A stretch of DNA of 64,000 nt, taken from DAIDKA01 sp036267975. GTDB taxonomy: Bacteria > Pseudomonadota > Gammaproteobacteria > Steroidobacterales > Steroidobacteraceae. The DNA is taken from assembly GCA_036267975.1 (NCBI GenBank), contig DATAVA010000027.1, positions 62,001 through 126,000 on the forward strand, in the 5' to 3' direction. The notes below the pieces were generated by a model. That model worked only from the letters and a program-made list of their open reading frames with translations, was not told the origin of the DNA and did not search any database. Below, piece after piece: positions 43,652 to 52,440 of the stretch. Numbering within the stretch: the stretch's first letter is position 1; the number at the start of each line of letters is the position of its first letter. A program made the translations under genes and the position numbers.

Positions 43652-45157
43652 ATGTGCGGATTAGTGGGGATCGTCGGGACCAGTCCCGTCAATCAGCGTC
43701 TGTACGATGCGCTCACGGTGCTGCAACACCGCGGCCAGGATGCGGCCGGTATCGCGACGGCCGCCGGCGGCGCGCTGTCAATCCGCAAGGGCAGCGGCTT
43801 GGTGCGCGACGCCTTCCAGCAGCACGACATGCTGGAGTTGCGCGGCGATATGGGCGTCGGACACGTGCGCTATCCCACCGCGGGCGCCGATGGCGCGACC
43901 GAGGCGCAGCCCTTCTACGTGAATGCGCCGTACGGGATCTGCCTGGCCCATAACGGCAATCTCACCAACGCCTTGGAACTGGCGGATGTACTGATCCGCG
44001 AGGACCGGCGACACCTGAACACGACCTCTGATTCGGAAGTGCTGCTGAATGTGTTTGCCTCGGAGCTGCAGCGCGTGGGAACGCCGCGCGTCACACCGGG
44101 TGATATTTTCGCCGCACTGAATGCAGTGTACCGTCGCTGCCGCGGCGGTTACGCGGTCGTCGCCATGGTGATCGGCCATGGCATCCTCGGCTTCCGCGAC
44201 CCCAACGGCATACGGCCGCTGGTGCTGGGTCGGCGCGAGACCGCCAAGGGTCCGGAGTGGATGCTCGCCTCGGAGAGCGTCGCCCTCGACATGCTGTCGT
44301 TCCAGCTGGTGCGCGACATCGGGCCGGGCGAGGCCGTGTTCATCGACGAGCAGGGGAGGTTGCATTCCCAGCAGCTCGTCGCGAGTGTCCAGCACACCCC
44401 GTGCATTTTCGAGTACGTGTACTTCGCGCGGCCGGACTCGATCATGGATAATATCTCGGTGTATCGCGCCCGCATGCGCATGGGCGATCGGCTGGCCGAG
44501 AAGATTCTGCGGGCGCGACCCGACCATGACATCGATGTGGTCATCCCGATCCCGGACACCAGCCGCACCGCGGCGCTGCAATTGGCCCAGCGATTGGGTC
44601 TGAAGTATCGCGAGGGGTTCACCAAGAACCGCTACATCGGGCGCACCTTCATCATGCCCGGACAGGAAATGCGCGAAAAGTCGGTACGCCGCAAGCTGAA
44701 CGCGGTGGACATGGAATTTCGCGGCAAGACCGTGCTGCTGGTGGATGATTCGATCGTGCGTGGCACCACCTCCGCGCAGATCGTCGAACTGGCACGCGAG
44801 GCCGGCGCGCGCAAGGTGTACTTCGCATCGGCGGCACCGCCGGTGCGCTTCCCGAACGTCTATGGCATCGACATGCCGGCGGCCAGCGAGCTGGTGGCGA
44901 GTGGTCGCACGGATGAGGAAATCGAGGCGGTCATCGGCGCCGATTGGCTGATCTACCAGGACCTGCCGGACCTGGTCGCAGCCTGTCTGCATGACAACGC
45001 AAAGATTACGCAGTTTGATACCTCGTGCTTCTCCGGTTCCTATATCACCGGCGATGTGACACCCGAGTACCTGCAGCGCCTGCAGACCGAGCGCTCCGAC
45101 GCCGCCAAGGCGCTGCGCCGCGACGAGCGCCGCGGACCCTTGCGCGTCGTGCGCTGA
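43652..45157 (+). CDS. purF: amidophosphoribosyltransferase
   Basis: A 501-residue glutamine-dependent enzyme that commits PRPP to purine synthesis. The N-terminal nucleophile is Cys2 in MCGLVGIVG. The PRPP-binding loop is VLLVDDSIVRGTTS. The glutaminase domain covers about residues 1-235 and the phosphoribosyltransferase domain the rest. AGGAGG precedes the ATG. No PurR-like operator could be recognised upstream. Confidence 0.97.
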   Translation: MCGLVGIVGTSPVNQRLYDALTVLQHRGQDAAGIATAAGGALSIRKGSGLVRDAFQQHDMLELRGDMGVGHVRYPTAGADGATEAQPFYVNAPYGICLAHNGNLTNALELADVLIREDRRHLNTTSDSEVLLNVFASELQRVGTPRVTPGDIFAALNAVYRRCRGGYAVVAMVIGHGILGFRDPNGIRPLVLGRRETAKGPEWMLASESVALDMLSFQLVRDIGPGEAVFIDEQGRLHSQQLVASVQHTPCIFEYVYFARPDSIMDNISVYRARMRMGDRLAEKILRARPDHDIDVVIPIPDTSRTAALQLAQRLGLKYREGFTKNRYIGRTFIMPGQEMREKSVRRKLNAVDMEFRGKTVLLVDDSIVRGTTSAQIVELAREAGARKVYFASAAPPVRFPNVYGIDMPAASELVASGRTDEEIEAVIGADWLIYQDLPDLVAACLHDNAKITQFDTSCFSGSYITGDVTPEYLQRLQTERSDAAKALRRDERRGPLRVVR

Positions 45158-45159
45158 CC

Positions 45160-46389
45160 GTGACCGACAGCGATCCGCGCCGCCAGCTGTTACTCGAACT
45201 GCTGCAGGCGGGTCTGGCGGCCGTTGACGGACGCCGTCGCACCGCTGACACACTCAAGGCCCTGATCCCCATCGCCACGCCCGTCCGCTACCACGTGGCG
45301 GCCGTGGGCAAAGCCGCCTCTGCAATGGCCCTCGGGGCACATGATGCGTTGGGTGACGGCATCCTGCGCACGCTCGTCATCGCCAAGGACGGTCATCTCG
45401 AGGCCGGTGTGCGGAATCTTCCCGGCGCCGAGGTCATCGAAAGCAGCCATCCCATGCCAGATGAGCGATCGCTGGCCGCCGGGCAGCGGCTGGTTGAATT
45501 CGTGGCGCAGATGCCCGCGCAGGTCATGCCGGTATTGCTGATTTCCGGCGGTGCCTCGAGCCTGGTGGAGGTGCTGGCGCCGGGTGCTACCCTGCAGGAC
45601 CTGCGCACACTCAACGCGACGGGACTGGCCAGCGGTGAGGACATCGCCGCCTTGAATGCGCGCCGGCGCTCGATCTCGGTCCTCAAGGGGGGCGGTCTGA
45701 CGGCCCATCTGAAGGGTCGTGCGGCGCTGGCATTGTTTGTGTCGGACGTGCCCGGGGATGATCCGGCCGTCATCGGCAGCGGCATTCTCGGCCCGGTGCC
45801 CGCGGCTGCCGCAGGGCCCGATGATCGGGTAACCCGCCGCATCATTGCGCGCATCGAAGATGCCATGCAGGCCGTCAGCGCGCGCGCGGCGGACCTGCGC
45901 ACCTGGATCAGCGATGCCCGCTTTGCGGGCGATGCCGAGCGGCTGGCGGTGCGCCTGACGCATGAGCTTTATCTGAGTGGCGCCCAGGTCTGCATCTGGG
46001 GCGGTGAGTCGGTGGTGCGGTTGCCGCCAAATCCCGGTCGGGGCGGCCGCAACCAGCACCTGGCGCTTGCCGCGGCGCGACTGATCGCCGGGGAGGAGGA
46101 TCTGCTGTTCCTCGCGGCGGGCACCGACGGCACCGATGGCCCCACCGCAGATGCGGGGGCCCTCGTGGACGGCGAAACCTGCGCCCGGGTGACCGTCGCG
46201 GGTCTTGATGTGGAGCGCAGCTTGTTGGCGGCGGACTCCCAATCGGCCCTGGCGGCCGCGGGCGATCTGGTGCACACCGGTCCCACCGGCACCAATGTCG
46301 GGGACCTTGCGGTGGGTCTCAAACTTTCGACCGCCCAGGCGCGCAGCTGGTACGAGCGTAACCCGGGCGTCCATGCGCGCGTGCGCTAA
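45160..46389 (+). CDS. glycerate 2-kinase (DUF4147/MOFRL family)
   Basis: A 409-residue GckA/TtuD-type kinase that phosphorylates glycerate at C2. It has the N-terminal DUF4147 domain (AAVGKAASAMALGAHDAL, LLISGGASSLVEVL) and the C-terminal MOFRL domain (GGRNQHLALAAARL, FLAAGTDGTDGPTADAGALVD in two parts). The GTG at 45160 lies two bases after the purF stop. An older name is hydroxypyruvate reductase, but this family has kinase activity in tested members. It probably belongs to glyoxylate/serine metabolism; no partner genes are near. Confidence 0.9.
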   Translation: MTDSDPRRQLLLELLQAGLAAVDGRRRTADTLKALIPIATPVRYHVAAVGKAASAMALGAHDALGDGILRTLVIAKDGHLEAGVRNLPGAEVIESSHPMPDERSLAAGQRLVEFVAQMPAQVMPVLLISGGASSLVEVLAPGATLQDLRTLNATGLASGEDIAALNARRRSISVLKGGGLTAHLKGRAALALFVSDVPGDDPAVIGSGILGPVPAAAAGPDDRVTRRIIARIEDAMQAVSARAADLRTWISDARFAGDAERLAVRLTHELYLSGAQVCIWGGESVVRLPPNPGRGGRNQHLALAAARLIAGEEDLLFLAAGTDGTDGPTADAGALVDGETCARVTVAGLDVERSLLAADSQSALAAAGDLVHTGPTGTNVGDLAVGLKLSTAQARSWYERNPGVHARVR

Positions 46390-46398
46390 GCTGTCGGT

Positions 46399-47667
46399 AT
46401 GCGCCTCCTGGTGATCGGCGATGACTCCGCGTTGCATGCACGACTGCGCAACAGCGTTGACATCCGCTGGCTGCAGTCCGAGGTTGTCGAATACAACCCG
46501 GTGATCCGCGGCTCGCTGCCGGAGGAGATTCGTGCCCAGGGTTTCGATGCGGCGCTGCTCGATCATGCCTGGTGCGACCTCGACGGCGCTGCACGCAGCA
46601 TCGATGAACTGACGCGGCTGACCGTGCGGGCCGGTTTCGCTCCCGTCGTGTTTCTGGGCGAGCAGTCCGGTGATGCCCTGTGCGAAGCTGCACTGAATAG
46701 CGGTGCCTGCGCCGCCGTGGGGCGCAACGAGGGCTCCTCCGAGGCGCTGCTGGCCGCAATCTCGGGGGCCGCTGCGCTGCAGTCGAATGCGCGGGCGCTG
46801 CGCCATCATTCCGGCCAGCTGGCTCAGGAACAGCGCTTCAGCGGCGCGCGGATCCCGGGCTATCGACACATCCGCACGCTGGCCACCGGACACTTCGCCG
46901 AGCTGCACGTGGCCGAGAGTGACAGCCGCGGCGAGCTCGTCGCCATCAAGGTCGCGCGCGATGTCACGACCGATTCGGAATTGGATCATGCGTTCCGGCG
47001 GCTCCTGCAGGAGCATGATATGGCGCAACGCGTGGATCCGCAGTTCGTGGTGAAGGTGTACGACCTGGGCATCAGCGATGAGCATGCCTACATGATCATG
47101 GAGTACTTCGATGCGGGTGACCTGCGGCGCCGACTGCGCGCGCCGCTGCGCGCGGCGGAGGCGCTGCTGACTGCGCAGGCCATCGCCCGCGGGCTGGCTG
47201 CCGTGCACGCGACCGGCGTCCTGCACCGCGATCTGAAACCCGCCAATGTCATGTTGCGCCGGGATGGCGGCGTTGCACTCATTGATTTCGGCCTGGCCAA
47301 GGATGCGGCCCTCGAAGCGGACATCACCGACACCGGCCAGATCATCGGTACGCCGCACTACATGAGTCCGGAGCAGGGACACGGTGAAGCGATCGACGTG
47401 CGCAGCGACCTGTACAGCCTGGGCGTCATCCTGTTTGAAATGCTCACCGGCCGTAAGCCGTATATCGCTGAGAATCCGATGGCGATTATCTACATGCATC
47501 GCAAGGCGCCGCTGCCGCCGTTGCCCGAGGCGCACATCGCGCTGCAACCCCTCGTGCACCGCCTGCTCGCAAAATCGCCCGCGCAGCGGTTCGAGTCGGC
47601 GCAGGACGCGGCCGTTGCCATCGGTGCGGCGCTCGAGCAATTGCGGGCGCGGGAGCTGGCCGCGTGA
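46399..47667 (+). CDS. pseudo-receiver / serine-threonine kinase fusion
   Basis: A 422-residue soluble protein. Residues 1-125 are a response-regulator-like domain with D8, D9 and phospho-acceptor-like D55. The conserved threonine/serine and lysine are absent (FLGEQ and VGRNE at those places), so phosphotransfer may be lost. From about 150 a Hanks kinase domain follows: the ATP lysine in VAIKVARD, catalytic HRDLKPANV with HRD at 276-278, and DFG at 296-298, then TPHYMSPEQ. The glycine loop is poor (LATGHFAELHVA). The 3' end overlaps miaE (GTGA), which implies coupled translation. The substrate is unknown; control of MiaE or of central metabolism is only a contextual guess. Confidence 0.88.
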   Translation: MRLLVIGDDSALHARLRNSVDIRWLQSEVVEYNPVIRGSLPEEIRAQGFDAALLDHAWCDLDGAARSIDELTRLTVRAGFAPVVFLGEQSGDALCEAALNSGACAAVGRNEGSSEALLAAISGAAALQSNARALRHHSGQLAQEQRFSGARIPGYRHIRTLATGHFAELHVAESDSRGELVAIKVARDVTTDSELDHAFRRLLQEHDMAQRVDPQFVVKVYDLGISDEHAYMIMEYFDAGDLRRRLRAPLRAAEALLTAQAIARGLAAVHATGVLHRDLKPANVMLRRDGGVALIDFGLAKDAALEADITDTGQIIGTPHYMSPEQGHGEAIDVRSDLYSLGVILFEMLTGRKPYIAENPMAIIYMHRKAPLPPLPEAHIALQPLVHRLLAKSPAQRFESAQDAAVAIGAALEQLRARELAA

Positions 47668-48287
47668 GCTCCCCGTCCGGCGCCGAGTGGCCGCAGCAGA
47701 TCCTGCTGGCGGCGACGCCCGCGGCATGGGTCGCCGCGGCGCGTGAGCACTGGCAGGAGCTGCTCGTGGATCACCTTGGATGCGAGAAGAAGGCCGCGTC
47801 CACGGCCTTGGCGCTGATCTTCGCGTACCCGGAAGATGAGGGCATGACCATGGCGTTGTCGCCCCTGGCGCGCGAAGAACTGCGGCACTTCGAGCAGGTG
47901 CAGGCACTGATGAAGGAATTGAACGTGCCCTTCGCACGGGCCAAGCCCGGCCGCTACGCGGGCGGCCTGCGCGCGCTGGCGCGCACTTCAGAACCGCATC
48001 GCAAACTCGATCTGCTGCTGACCGGTGCCCTGATCGAGGCGCGCTCCGCGGAACGCTTCGCGGCGCTGGCGCCGCAGTTGCCGGCGCCGCTGGACCGGTT
48101 CTACGCACAGCTGCAACGTTCCGAGGCGCGCCACTTCCAGCTCTATCTGCGCCTGGCGGTCCAGGCAGGGCAGAGCAGCAATCTCAACTGGCGTGAGCGG
48201 CTCGCAGCGCTGGCGGGTCGGGAAGCGGAACTGGCCACGACCCCCGATGCGCAGTTCCGCTTTCATTCCGGACCGCCTTGCGGCTGA
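47664..48287 (+). CDS. miaE: tRNA-(ms2io6A)-hydroxylase MiaE
   Basis: A 207-residue ferritin-like diiron monooxygenase that hydroxylates the isopentenyl group of ms2i6A37 in tRNAs reading UNN codons, using oxygen. Diiron ligands are visible in GCEKKAAS, EELRHFEQV, EARSAERF and SEARHFQLY, a complete set. The GTG start overlaps the kinase stop. It converges on a lipoprotein gene three bases later. Its activity would make the tRNA pool oxygen-responsive. Confidence 0.9.
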   Translation: MSSPSGAEWPQQILLAATPAAWVAAAREHWQELLVDHLGCEKKAASTALALIFAYPEDEGMTMALSPLAREELRHFEQVQALMKELNVPFARAKPGRYAGGLRALARTSEPHRKLDLLLTGALIEARSAERFAALAPQLPAPLDRFYAQLQRSEARHFQLYLRLAVQAGQSSNLNWRERLAALAGREAELATTPDAQFRFHSGPPCG

Positions 48288-48290
48288 TGC

Positions 48291-48941
48291 TCAAGGTTTT
48301 ACGTGGTCGTATTCCAGGGTGTACTGGAAGTCATAGATGCCGGAGTTGCTGATGGTGGAGATGACCGAGAGCGTCCCATCATCGTCCAGCGAGTAGCGCA
48401 CCTCCGACTGCGGACCCTTCTCGCCAACCTTGGTGCGGATCAGATAAGAATCGCTGTCCCAGCCCAAGGTACGATCGGCCGCACCGCGCGTGGTGGTGAC
48501 CGAGCTCTTTTCACCCGACACGTACACGTTGGTGACGTGTTTGCCGTCGGGCATGGTGATGTTCACGCTCAGCCCGGTCGTGCTCTGGCTGATCGACAGA
48601 TGTGGCGGCATGGCGAAGTGGTGTTCGGGCGATCCCGCGCGGCCGGGGCCGCCGGCCTGCGCCGGCCCGCCACCCCCGCGGCCCATGCCACGACCGCCGC
48701 GGCCGCGACCACCGCGGCTGCCCGATCCGCCCGAGCCACCTGACAGATCCGGTGGGACAACGGCGGATTGGCTCGAAACCGCTTCCTGTGGGAAGTCGCT
48801 CAAGGCAAGATCAATCTGCCACTCGCCGCTCAGGTCCACGCCGCGGGGCGCCCGCATCGCGAGGGTCGTCGAGCAGCCACCCAGCCCCGCTGCGGTACCG
48901 ATGATGAAAAATGCTGACAGGATGCAACTCAGTCGTGACAA
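48291..48941 (-). CDS. putative lipoprotein with Gly/Arg-rich tract
   Basis: A 216-residue protein of unknown function. The signal peptide ends in a lipobox, GLGGCS, so lipidation at C23 is expected. Residues about 68-105 form a glycine/arginine-rich stretch with repeated RGG-like units (SRGGRGRGGRGMGRGGGG). The remainder looks beta-rich (MPPHLSISQSTTGLSVNI, SEVRYSLDDDGTLSVIS). The TTG start has GGAG seven bases upstream and gives the signal peptide. It is divergent from the ompR-like gene with 136 bases between starts, so the two-component pair might control it. Confidence 0.8.
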   Translation of the reverse strand: MSRLSCILSAFFIIGTAAGLGGCSTTLAMRAPRGVDLSGEWQIDLALSDFPQEAVSSQSAVVPPDLSGGSGGSGSRGGRGRGGRGMGRGGGGPAQAGGPGRAGSPEHHFAMPPHLSISQSTTGLSVNITMPDGKHVTNVYVSGEKSSVTTTRGAADRTLGWDSDSYLIRTKVGEKGPQSEVRYSLDDDGTLSVISTISNSGIYDFQYTLEYDHVKP

Positions 48942-49077
48942 TTGTTGTCTCCGTTTGGACGGGTCGCGCGTTGGGTACCAATGCGAATCCCTGTGCTGTT
49001 CGCTGGATGGGCTGCTTTGAACAATCTCTTACAAATACTCAGCTTCGGTCACGTGCCGGGGCAGGACGCTTCAAGCC

Positions 49078-49797
49078 ATGACTGACCAACCGCATATCCT
49101 GATTGTCGATGATGATCGCGAAATCCGCGCATTGTTAGCCAAGTATCTCGAGACCAATGGCTTTCGCACAACTCCCGTTGCGGACGGCAAAGCCATGGCT
49201 GCGGCAATGCAACACACACATTTCGATCTGATCGTGCTGGACCTGATGCTGCCCGGCGATGATGGGCTGGCGCTGTGCCGCGAACTGCGCCGGCACTCAC
49301 AGGTGCCGATCATCATGCTCACGGCACGCGGCGAGGATGTGGATCGCATCGTTGGCCTGGAGGTTGGCGCGGATGATTATCTGGCCAAGCCCTTCAACCC
49401 GCGCGAGCTGCTGGTGCGGATCAAGGCGGTGCTGCGCCGGGCCGCCCATGCGCCCAAGGATCCGGACTCGAGCGCGGTGCGCAGTTTCCGCTTCGGCGGC
49501 TGGCAGCTGAACACCACTACCCGTACCCTGACCGACACTGAAGGCGGCTCCGTGGCACTGAGCGGCGCGGAATACCGCCTGCTGACGGTATTGCTTGGCT
49601 CCCCGAGCCGGGTTCTGTCACGCTCGCAGCTGGCCACCCTGCTGCGTGGGCGCGAAGCGGATCCGCAGGATCGCAGCATCGACGTGCGCGTGAGCCGGCT
49701 GCGCCAGTTGTTGGGTGATGACGCGCGTGCGTCGCAGATTATAAAGACGGTCTACGGAGAGGGGTACGTTATTGGGGTTGCGGTCGAGACCGCCTGA
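49078..49797 (+). CDS. OmpR-family response regulator
   Basis: A 239-residue regulator with a receiver domain (acidic pocket D11-D13, phospho-acceptor D55 in IVLDLMLPGDDG, K105 region in DDYLAKPFNPRELL) and a C-terminal winged-helix DNA-binding domain. The receiver and linker closely resemble OmpR. It overlaps the histidine kinase gene by 26 bases. Targets cannot be read from sequence; the divergent lipoprotein and the downstream Spy-like gene are candidates. Confidence 0.93.
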   Translation: MTDQPHILIVDDDREIRALLAKYLETNGFRTTPVADGKAMAAAMQHTHFDLIVLDLMLPGDDGLALCRELRRHSQVPIIMLTARGEDVDRIVGLEVGADDYLAKPFNPRELLVRIKAVLRRAAHAPKDPDSSAVRSFRFGGWQLNTTTRTLTDTEGGSVALSGAEYRLLTVLLGSPSRVLSRSQLATLLRGREADPQDRSIDVRVSRLRQLLGDDARASQIIKTVYGEGYVIGVAVETA

Positions 49798-51217
49798 GGG
49801 AAAGGTACGGCCACGCGCCTGGCGCGTATCCTTTTGGCCGCGGTCACTCTTTGGCCAGCTGTTCATCGCGGTGCTCATCGGAGTGCTGGCGGCTTCACTC
49901 ATTTCGCTGTTCCTGGTGTCCCGCGAGCGTGACCGGACACTGGTGCAGGCATCAGTGCGTGAGTGGTCGCGACGCGTGGTCGACATGACCGCCTCGATGC
50001 AATTACTGCAACCGGGGGAACGGCTCGAGGCCAGCTCGCTGCTGCAGAACTGGCCGCGTTCGCAATTTCGCAGGCAGCGTCCCATACCGCAGACGCTGCT
50101 CGAACCGCTGCTTGCCCCGCCCGGTCTGCCGACCCCGCTGCCGGATTTCAGGCGGTCGCTGGAACAGCAGCTGAAGTTCGTGCTCGGGCCTGCCTACCAG
50201 GTATCGGTGGTGCCCACCACCGATACTGCCAAGCCTGCCATGACCCTCGCGCGTCCGGCCGCCGAATCCTTTGAGCGCGGTGGGCAGCTGTACGACGTCA
50301 GCGTCGGCATTCCGGGGGGCGATAATCTGCGCTTCCGGCTGGCCCAGGGGCAGCGGGGCGCACCCCTCCCCCGCTCCTTGCTGTTCAACCTGATCCTGCT
50401 CGCACTGCTGGTGGCCATCGCGGTGTATGTGGTGACCCGCGGCATCACCCGGCCGCTGTCCGAGCTGGCGCGCGCCGCGGAGGCCGTGGGTCGCGACCTG
50501 CGCCAGCCGCCCCTCATCGAGCGCGGCTCGCGCGAGGTGCGCGACGCGGCCCGGGCGTTCAATACCATGCAGGAGCGCATGCAGCGCCACGTGGACAGCC
50601 GCACGCGGGTGCTCGCCGCAATGTCGCATGATCTGAAGACGCCGCTGACGCGGCTGCGCCTGCGCATGACCACGATCGACGATCCCGACATGCAGTTCCG
50701 CGTCGATCGCGATCTCGACGAAATGGAGAACATGGTGCATGGGGCCCTGACCCTGCTGCGCGGGCTCAATGACGACGAACCTGCCGAGGCCGTCGATATC
50801 AACGAGCTGCTCGGAACGCTGCAGGGGGAGTTTGCCGAAATGGGCACGCCGTTCGAAGTGCACGGGCGGGTGCGGGTGCTCTACGCCGGCAAGCCGATGG
50901 CACTGAAGCGCTGTCTCACCAACCTCATTTCCAATGCCACCAAGTTCGGTGGCGGCGTCAGCGTGCACGTGCAGGATGGCGCGGCGGTCACCATCGCGGT
51001 TCGCGACCAGGGTCCCGGGATTCCGGCCGAGCATCTGGCGCGGGTCTTCGAGCCCTTCTACCGCATCGAATCCTCGCGCAATCGCGACACGGGCGGCACC
51101 GGATTAGGACTTTGCATCGCACGCGACATCGCGCAGGCGCACGGCGGTGCCTTGACGCTGTCGAACCTGCCGCAACGCGGCCTGCAGGCCACGCTTACCC
51201 TGCCGCGCTCGATCTGA
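49772..51217 (+). CDS. EnvZ-like sensor histidine kinase
   Basis: A 481-residue inner-membrane kinase. TM1 covers about residues 26-48 and TM2 about 205-227, with a periplasmic domain of about 150 residues between, then HAMP (about 228-280). The phospho-acceptor is H286 in AAMSHDLKTPLTRLRLR. The ATPase boxes are SNATKFGGG (N), DQGPGIP (G1) and GGTGLGLCIA (G2). The TTG start at 49772 overlaps the regulator gene and has GGAGAGG upstream. An EnvZ role in osmosensing is suggested by domain layout only. Confidence 0.92.
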   Translation: MGLRSRPPEGKVRPRAWRVSFWPRSLFGQLFIAVLIGVLAASLISLFLVSRERDRTLVQASVREWSRRVVDMTASMQLLQPGERLEASSLLQNWPRSQFRRQRPIPQTLLEPLLAPPGLPTPLPDFRRSLEQQLKFVLGPAYQVSVVPTTDTAKPAMTLARPAAESFERGGQLYDVSVGIPGGDNLRFRLAQGQRGAPLPRSLLFNLILLALLVAIAVYVVTRGITRPLSELARAAEAVGRDLRQPPLIERGSREVRDAARAFNTMQERMQRHVDSRTRVLAAMSHDLKTPLTRLRLRMTTIDDPDMQFRVDRDLDEMENMVHGALTLLRGLNDDEPAEAVDINELLGTLQGEFAEMGTPFEVHGRVRVLYAGKPMALKRCLTNLISNATKFGGGVSVHVQDGAAVTIAVRDQGPGIPAEHLARVFEPFYRIESSRNRDTGGTGLGLCIARDIAQAHGGALTLSNLPQRGLQATLTLPRSI

Positions 51218-51312
51218 CACCGATGACGCTGGTCATCAAGCATCTGCTGCGGCTACCATCGGCGGCGTCGGCAGGGCCGGCATTCAACAACACCACCGGG
51301 GTCTGAAGGATT

Positions 51313-51720
51313 ATGAAAAAACCATTCGCAGCAATGGGTGCGCTGAGCGCGTTGTGTCTGGGCGCGACGCTCGCGCTGGCGCAGGCCCCGCCTGCCGGCG
51401 GCGCCCCCGATCCGCAGGCCCGCATGGCGCACCTTGCGACGGAGCTGTCGCTGAGCGATGCGCAGAAGCCGAAGTTCGAACAGATCCTCACGGCGGAGCG
51501 CGCCAGTCTGGGCGCCTCCATGAAGCAGGAGCGCGAACAGCACACCGATGTCCAGATCGCGCACCAGAATCATCAGAAGATTGAAGATGCCGCGATGGCG
51601 AAATTGAAGCCCATCCTCAGCGATGAGCAGTTCCAGAAGTACCAGGGCATCGTCGAAGCCGAGGCCACTGCCCGCCATCACCGTGAAGCGGCTGGCGCAG
51701 CCGCGCCTGCCACGCACTGA
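51313..51720 (+). CDS. Spy/CpxP-like periplasmic protein
   Basis: A 135-residue secreted helical protein. The signal peptide likely ends at ALAQA near residue 24. The rest is charged and helical (MAHLATELSLSDAQKPKFEQ, LKPILSDEQFQKYQGIVE), which matches LTXXQ-like periplasmic chaperones of the Spy/CpxP/ZraP class in length and pattern but not closely. AAGGA precedes the ATG. It is 95 bases after the histidine kinase, so it may be a stress-regulated target of the pair. It ends base-to-base against lpxH. Confidence 0.7.
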   Translation: MKKPFAAMGALSALCLGATLALAQAPPAGGAPDPQARMAHLATELSLSDAQKPKFEQILTAERASLGASMKQEREQHTDVQIAHQNHQKIEDAAMAKLKPILSDEQFQKYQGIVEAEATARHHREAAGAAAPATH

Positions 51721-52434
51721 CTAGAGCGTGCGCAGCTCGTAGCGTCCGGACTCACGCAGCAGATAGCTGCCCTGTTCGTACCAGGCCCCGAGCACGATGC
51801 GCTCGACCGGGCGCCCGTCGACAATCGCCGCATGGACCCCGGGACGATGGGTGTGGCCGTGGATGATGCGGCTGACCCCGGTGCGCCACACGGCCGCGAC
51901 GGCCGCCGCGTTGACATCCATCACGTACGGAATGGTGCGTGAAGTATGTGCCTGGCTGCCGCGCCGGACCTGGCCGGCGAGCATTTCACGGCTTGCCAGG
52001 TTGAGTTTCAGAAAGCGCTGCTGCCACACGGGCGCACGCACCGTGGTGCGCAGTTCCTGGTAGGGGTGATCATCGACACACAGGGCATCGCCGTGTGTCA
52101 GGAGCACGCGCTCCTCATCGAAGGTCGCAATCACCGGATCCGGCAGCAGCCGGCAGCCAGTGCGTGCCGCAAACCGCTCGCCCAGCAGGAAGTCGCGATT
52201 GCCGTGCAGAATGAAGCACGGCACCCCGCGCTGCGTCAGCTGGCGTAATCCGCTGCAGATGTGGCCTTTGACGGGGTCCGGATCGTCATCCCCGATCCAG
52301 GCCTCGAACAGGTCGCCGAGGATGTACAGCACCCGCGCCTGTGCGGCTTCCTGCGTGAGAAAGGTCAGGAAACGTTCATTGGCTGCGGCGGACTGTGCGT
52401 CCAGATGCAGGTCAGAGACGAACAGCTCAGCCAT
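51721..52434 (-). CDS. lpxH: UDP-2,3-diacylglucosamine diphosphatase
   Basis: A 237-residue calcineurin-like phosphoesterase of lipid A synthesis that hydrolyses UDP-diacylglucosamine to lipid X. Metal motifs run in order: SDLHLDA, GDLFEAWIGDD, HGNRDFLLG, THGDALCVDD and HGHTHRPGVH. It lies six bases after the cyclophilin gene, the ppiB-lpxH pairing known in gammaproteobacteria. Its 3' end abuts the Spy-like gene stop with no gap. Confidence 0.95.
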   Translation of the reverse strand: MAELFVSDLHLDAQSAAANERFLTFLTQEAAQARVLYILGDLFEAWIGDDDPDPVKGHICSGLRQLTQRGVPCFILHGNRDFLLGERFAARTGCRLLPDPVIATFDEERVLLTHGDALCVDDHPYQELRTTVRAPVWQQRFLKLNLASREMLAGQVRRGSQAHTSRTIPYVMDVNAAAVAAVWRTGVSRIIHGHTHRPGVHAAIVDGRPVERIVLGAWYEQGSYLLRESGRYELRTL

Positions 52435-52440
52435 GCGCCC

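Noticed and set aside
46399..46775. Functional response-regulator receiver domain
   Set aside because: Acidic residues are present but the switch threonine/serine and the lysine are missing, so it is called a pseudo-receiver.
45190..48108. A 972-codon minus-strand open frame across glycerate kinase, the kinase and miaE
   Set aside because: Shadow of three well-supported plus-strand genes; low-complexity Arg/Ala/Pro start and no motif.
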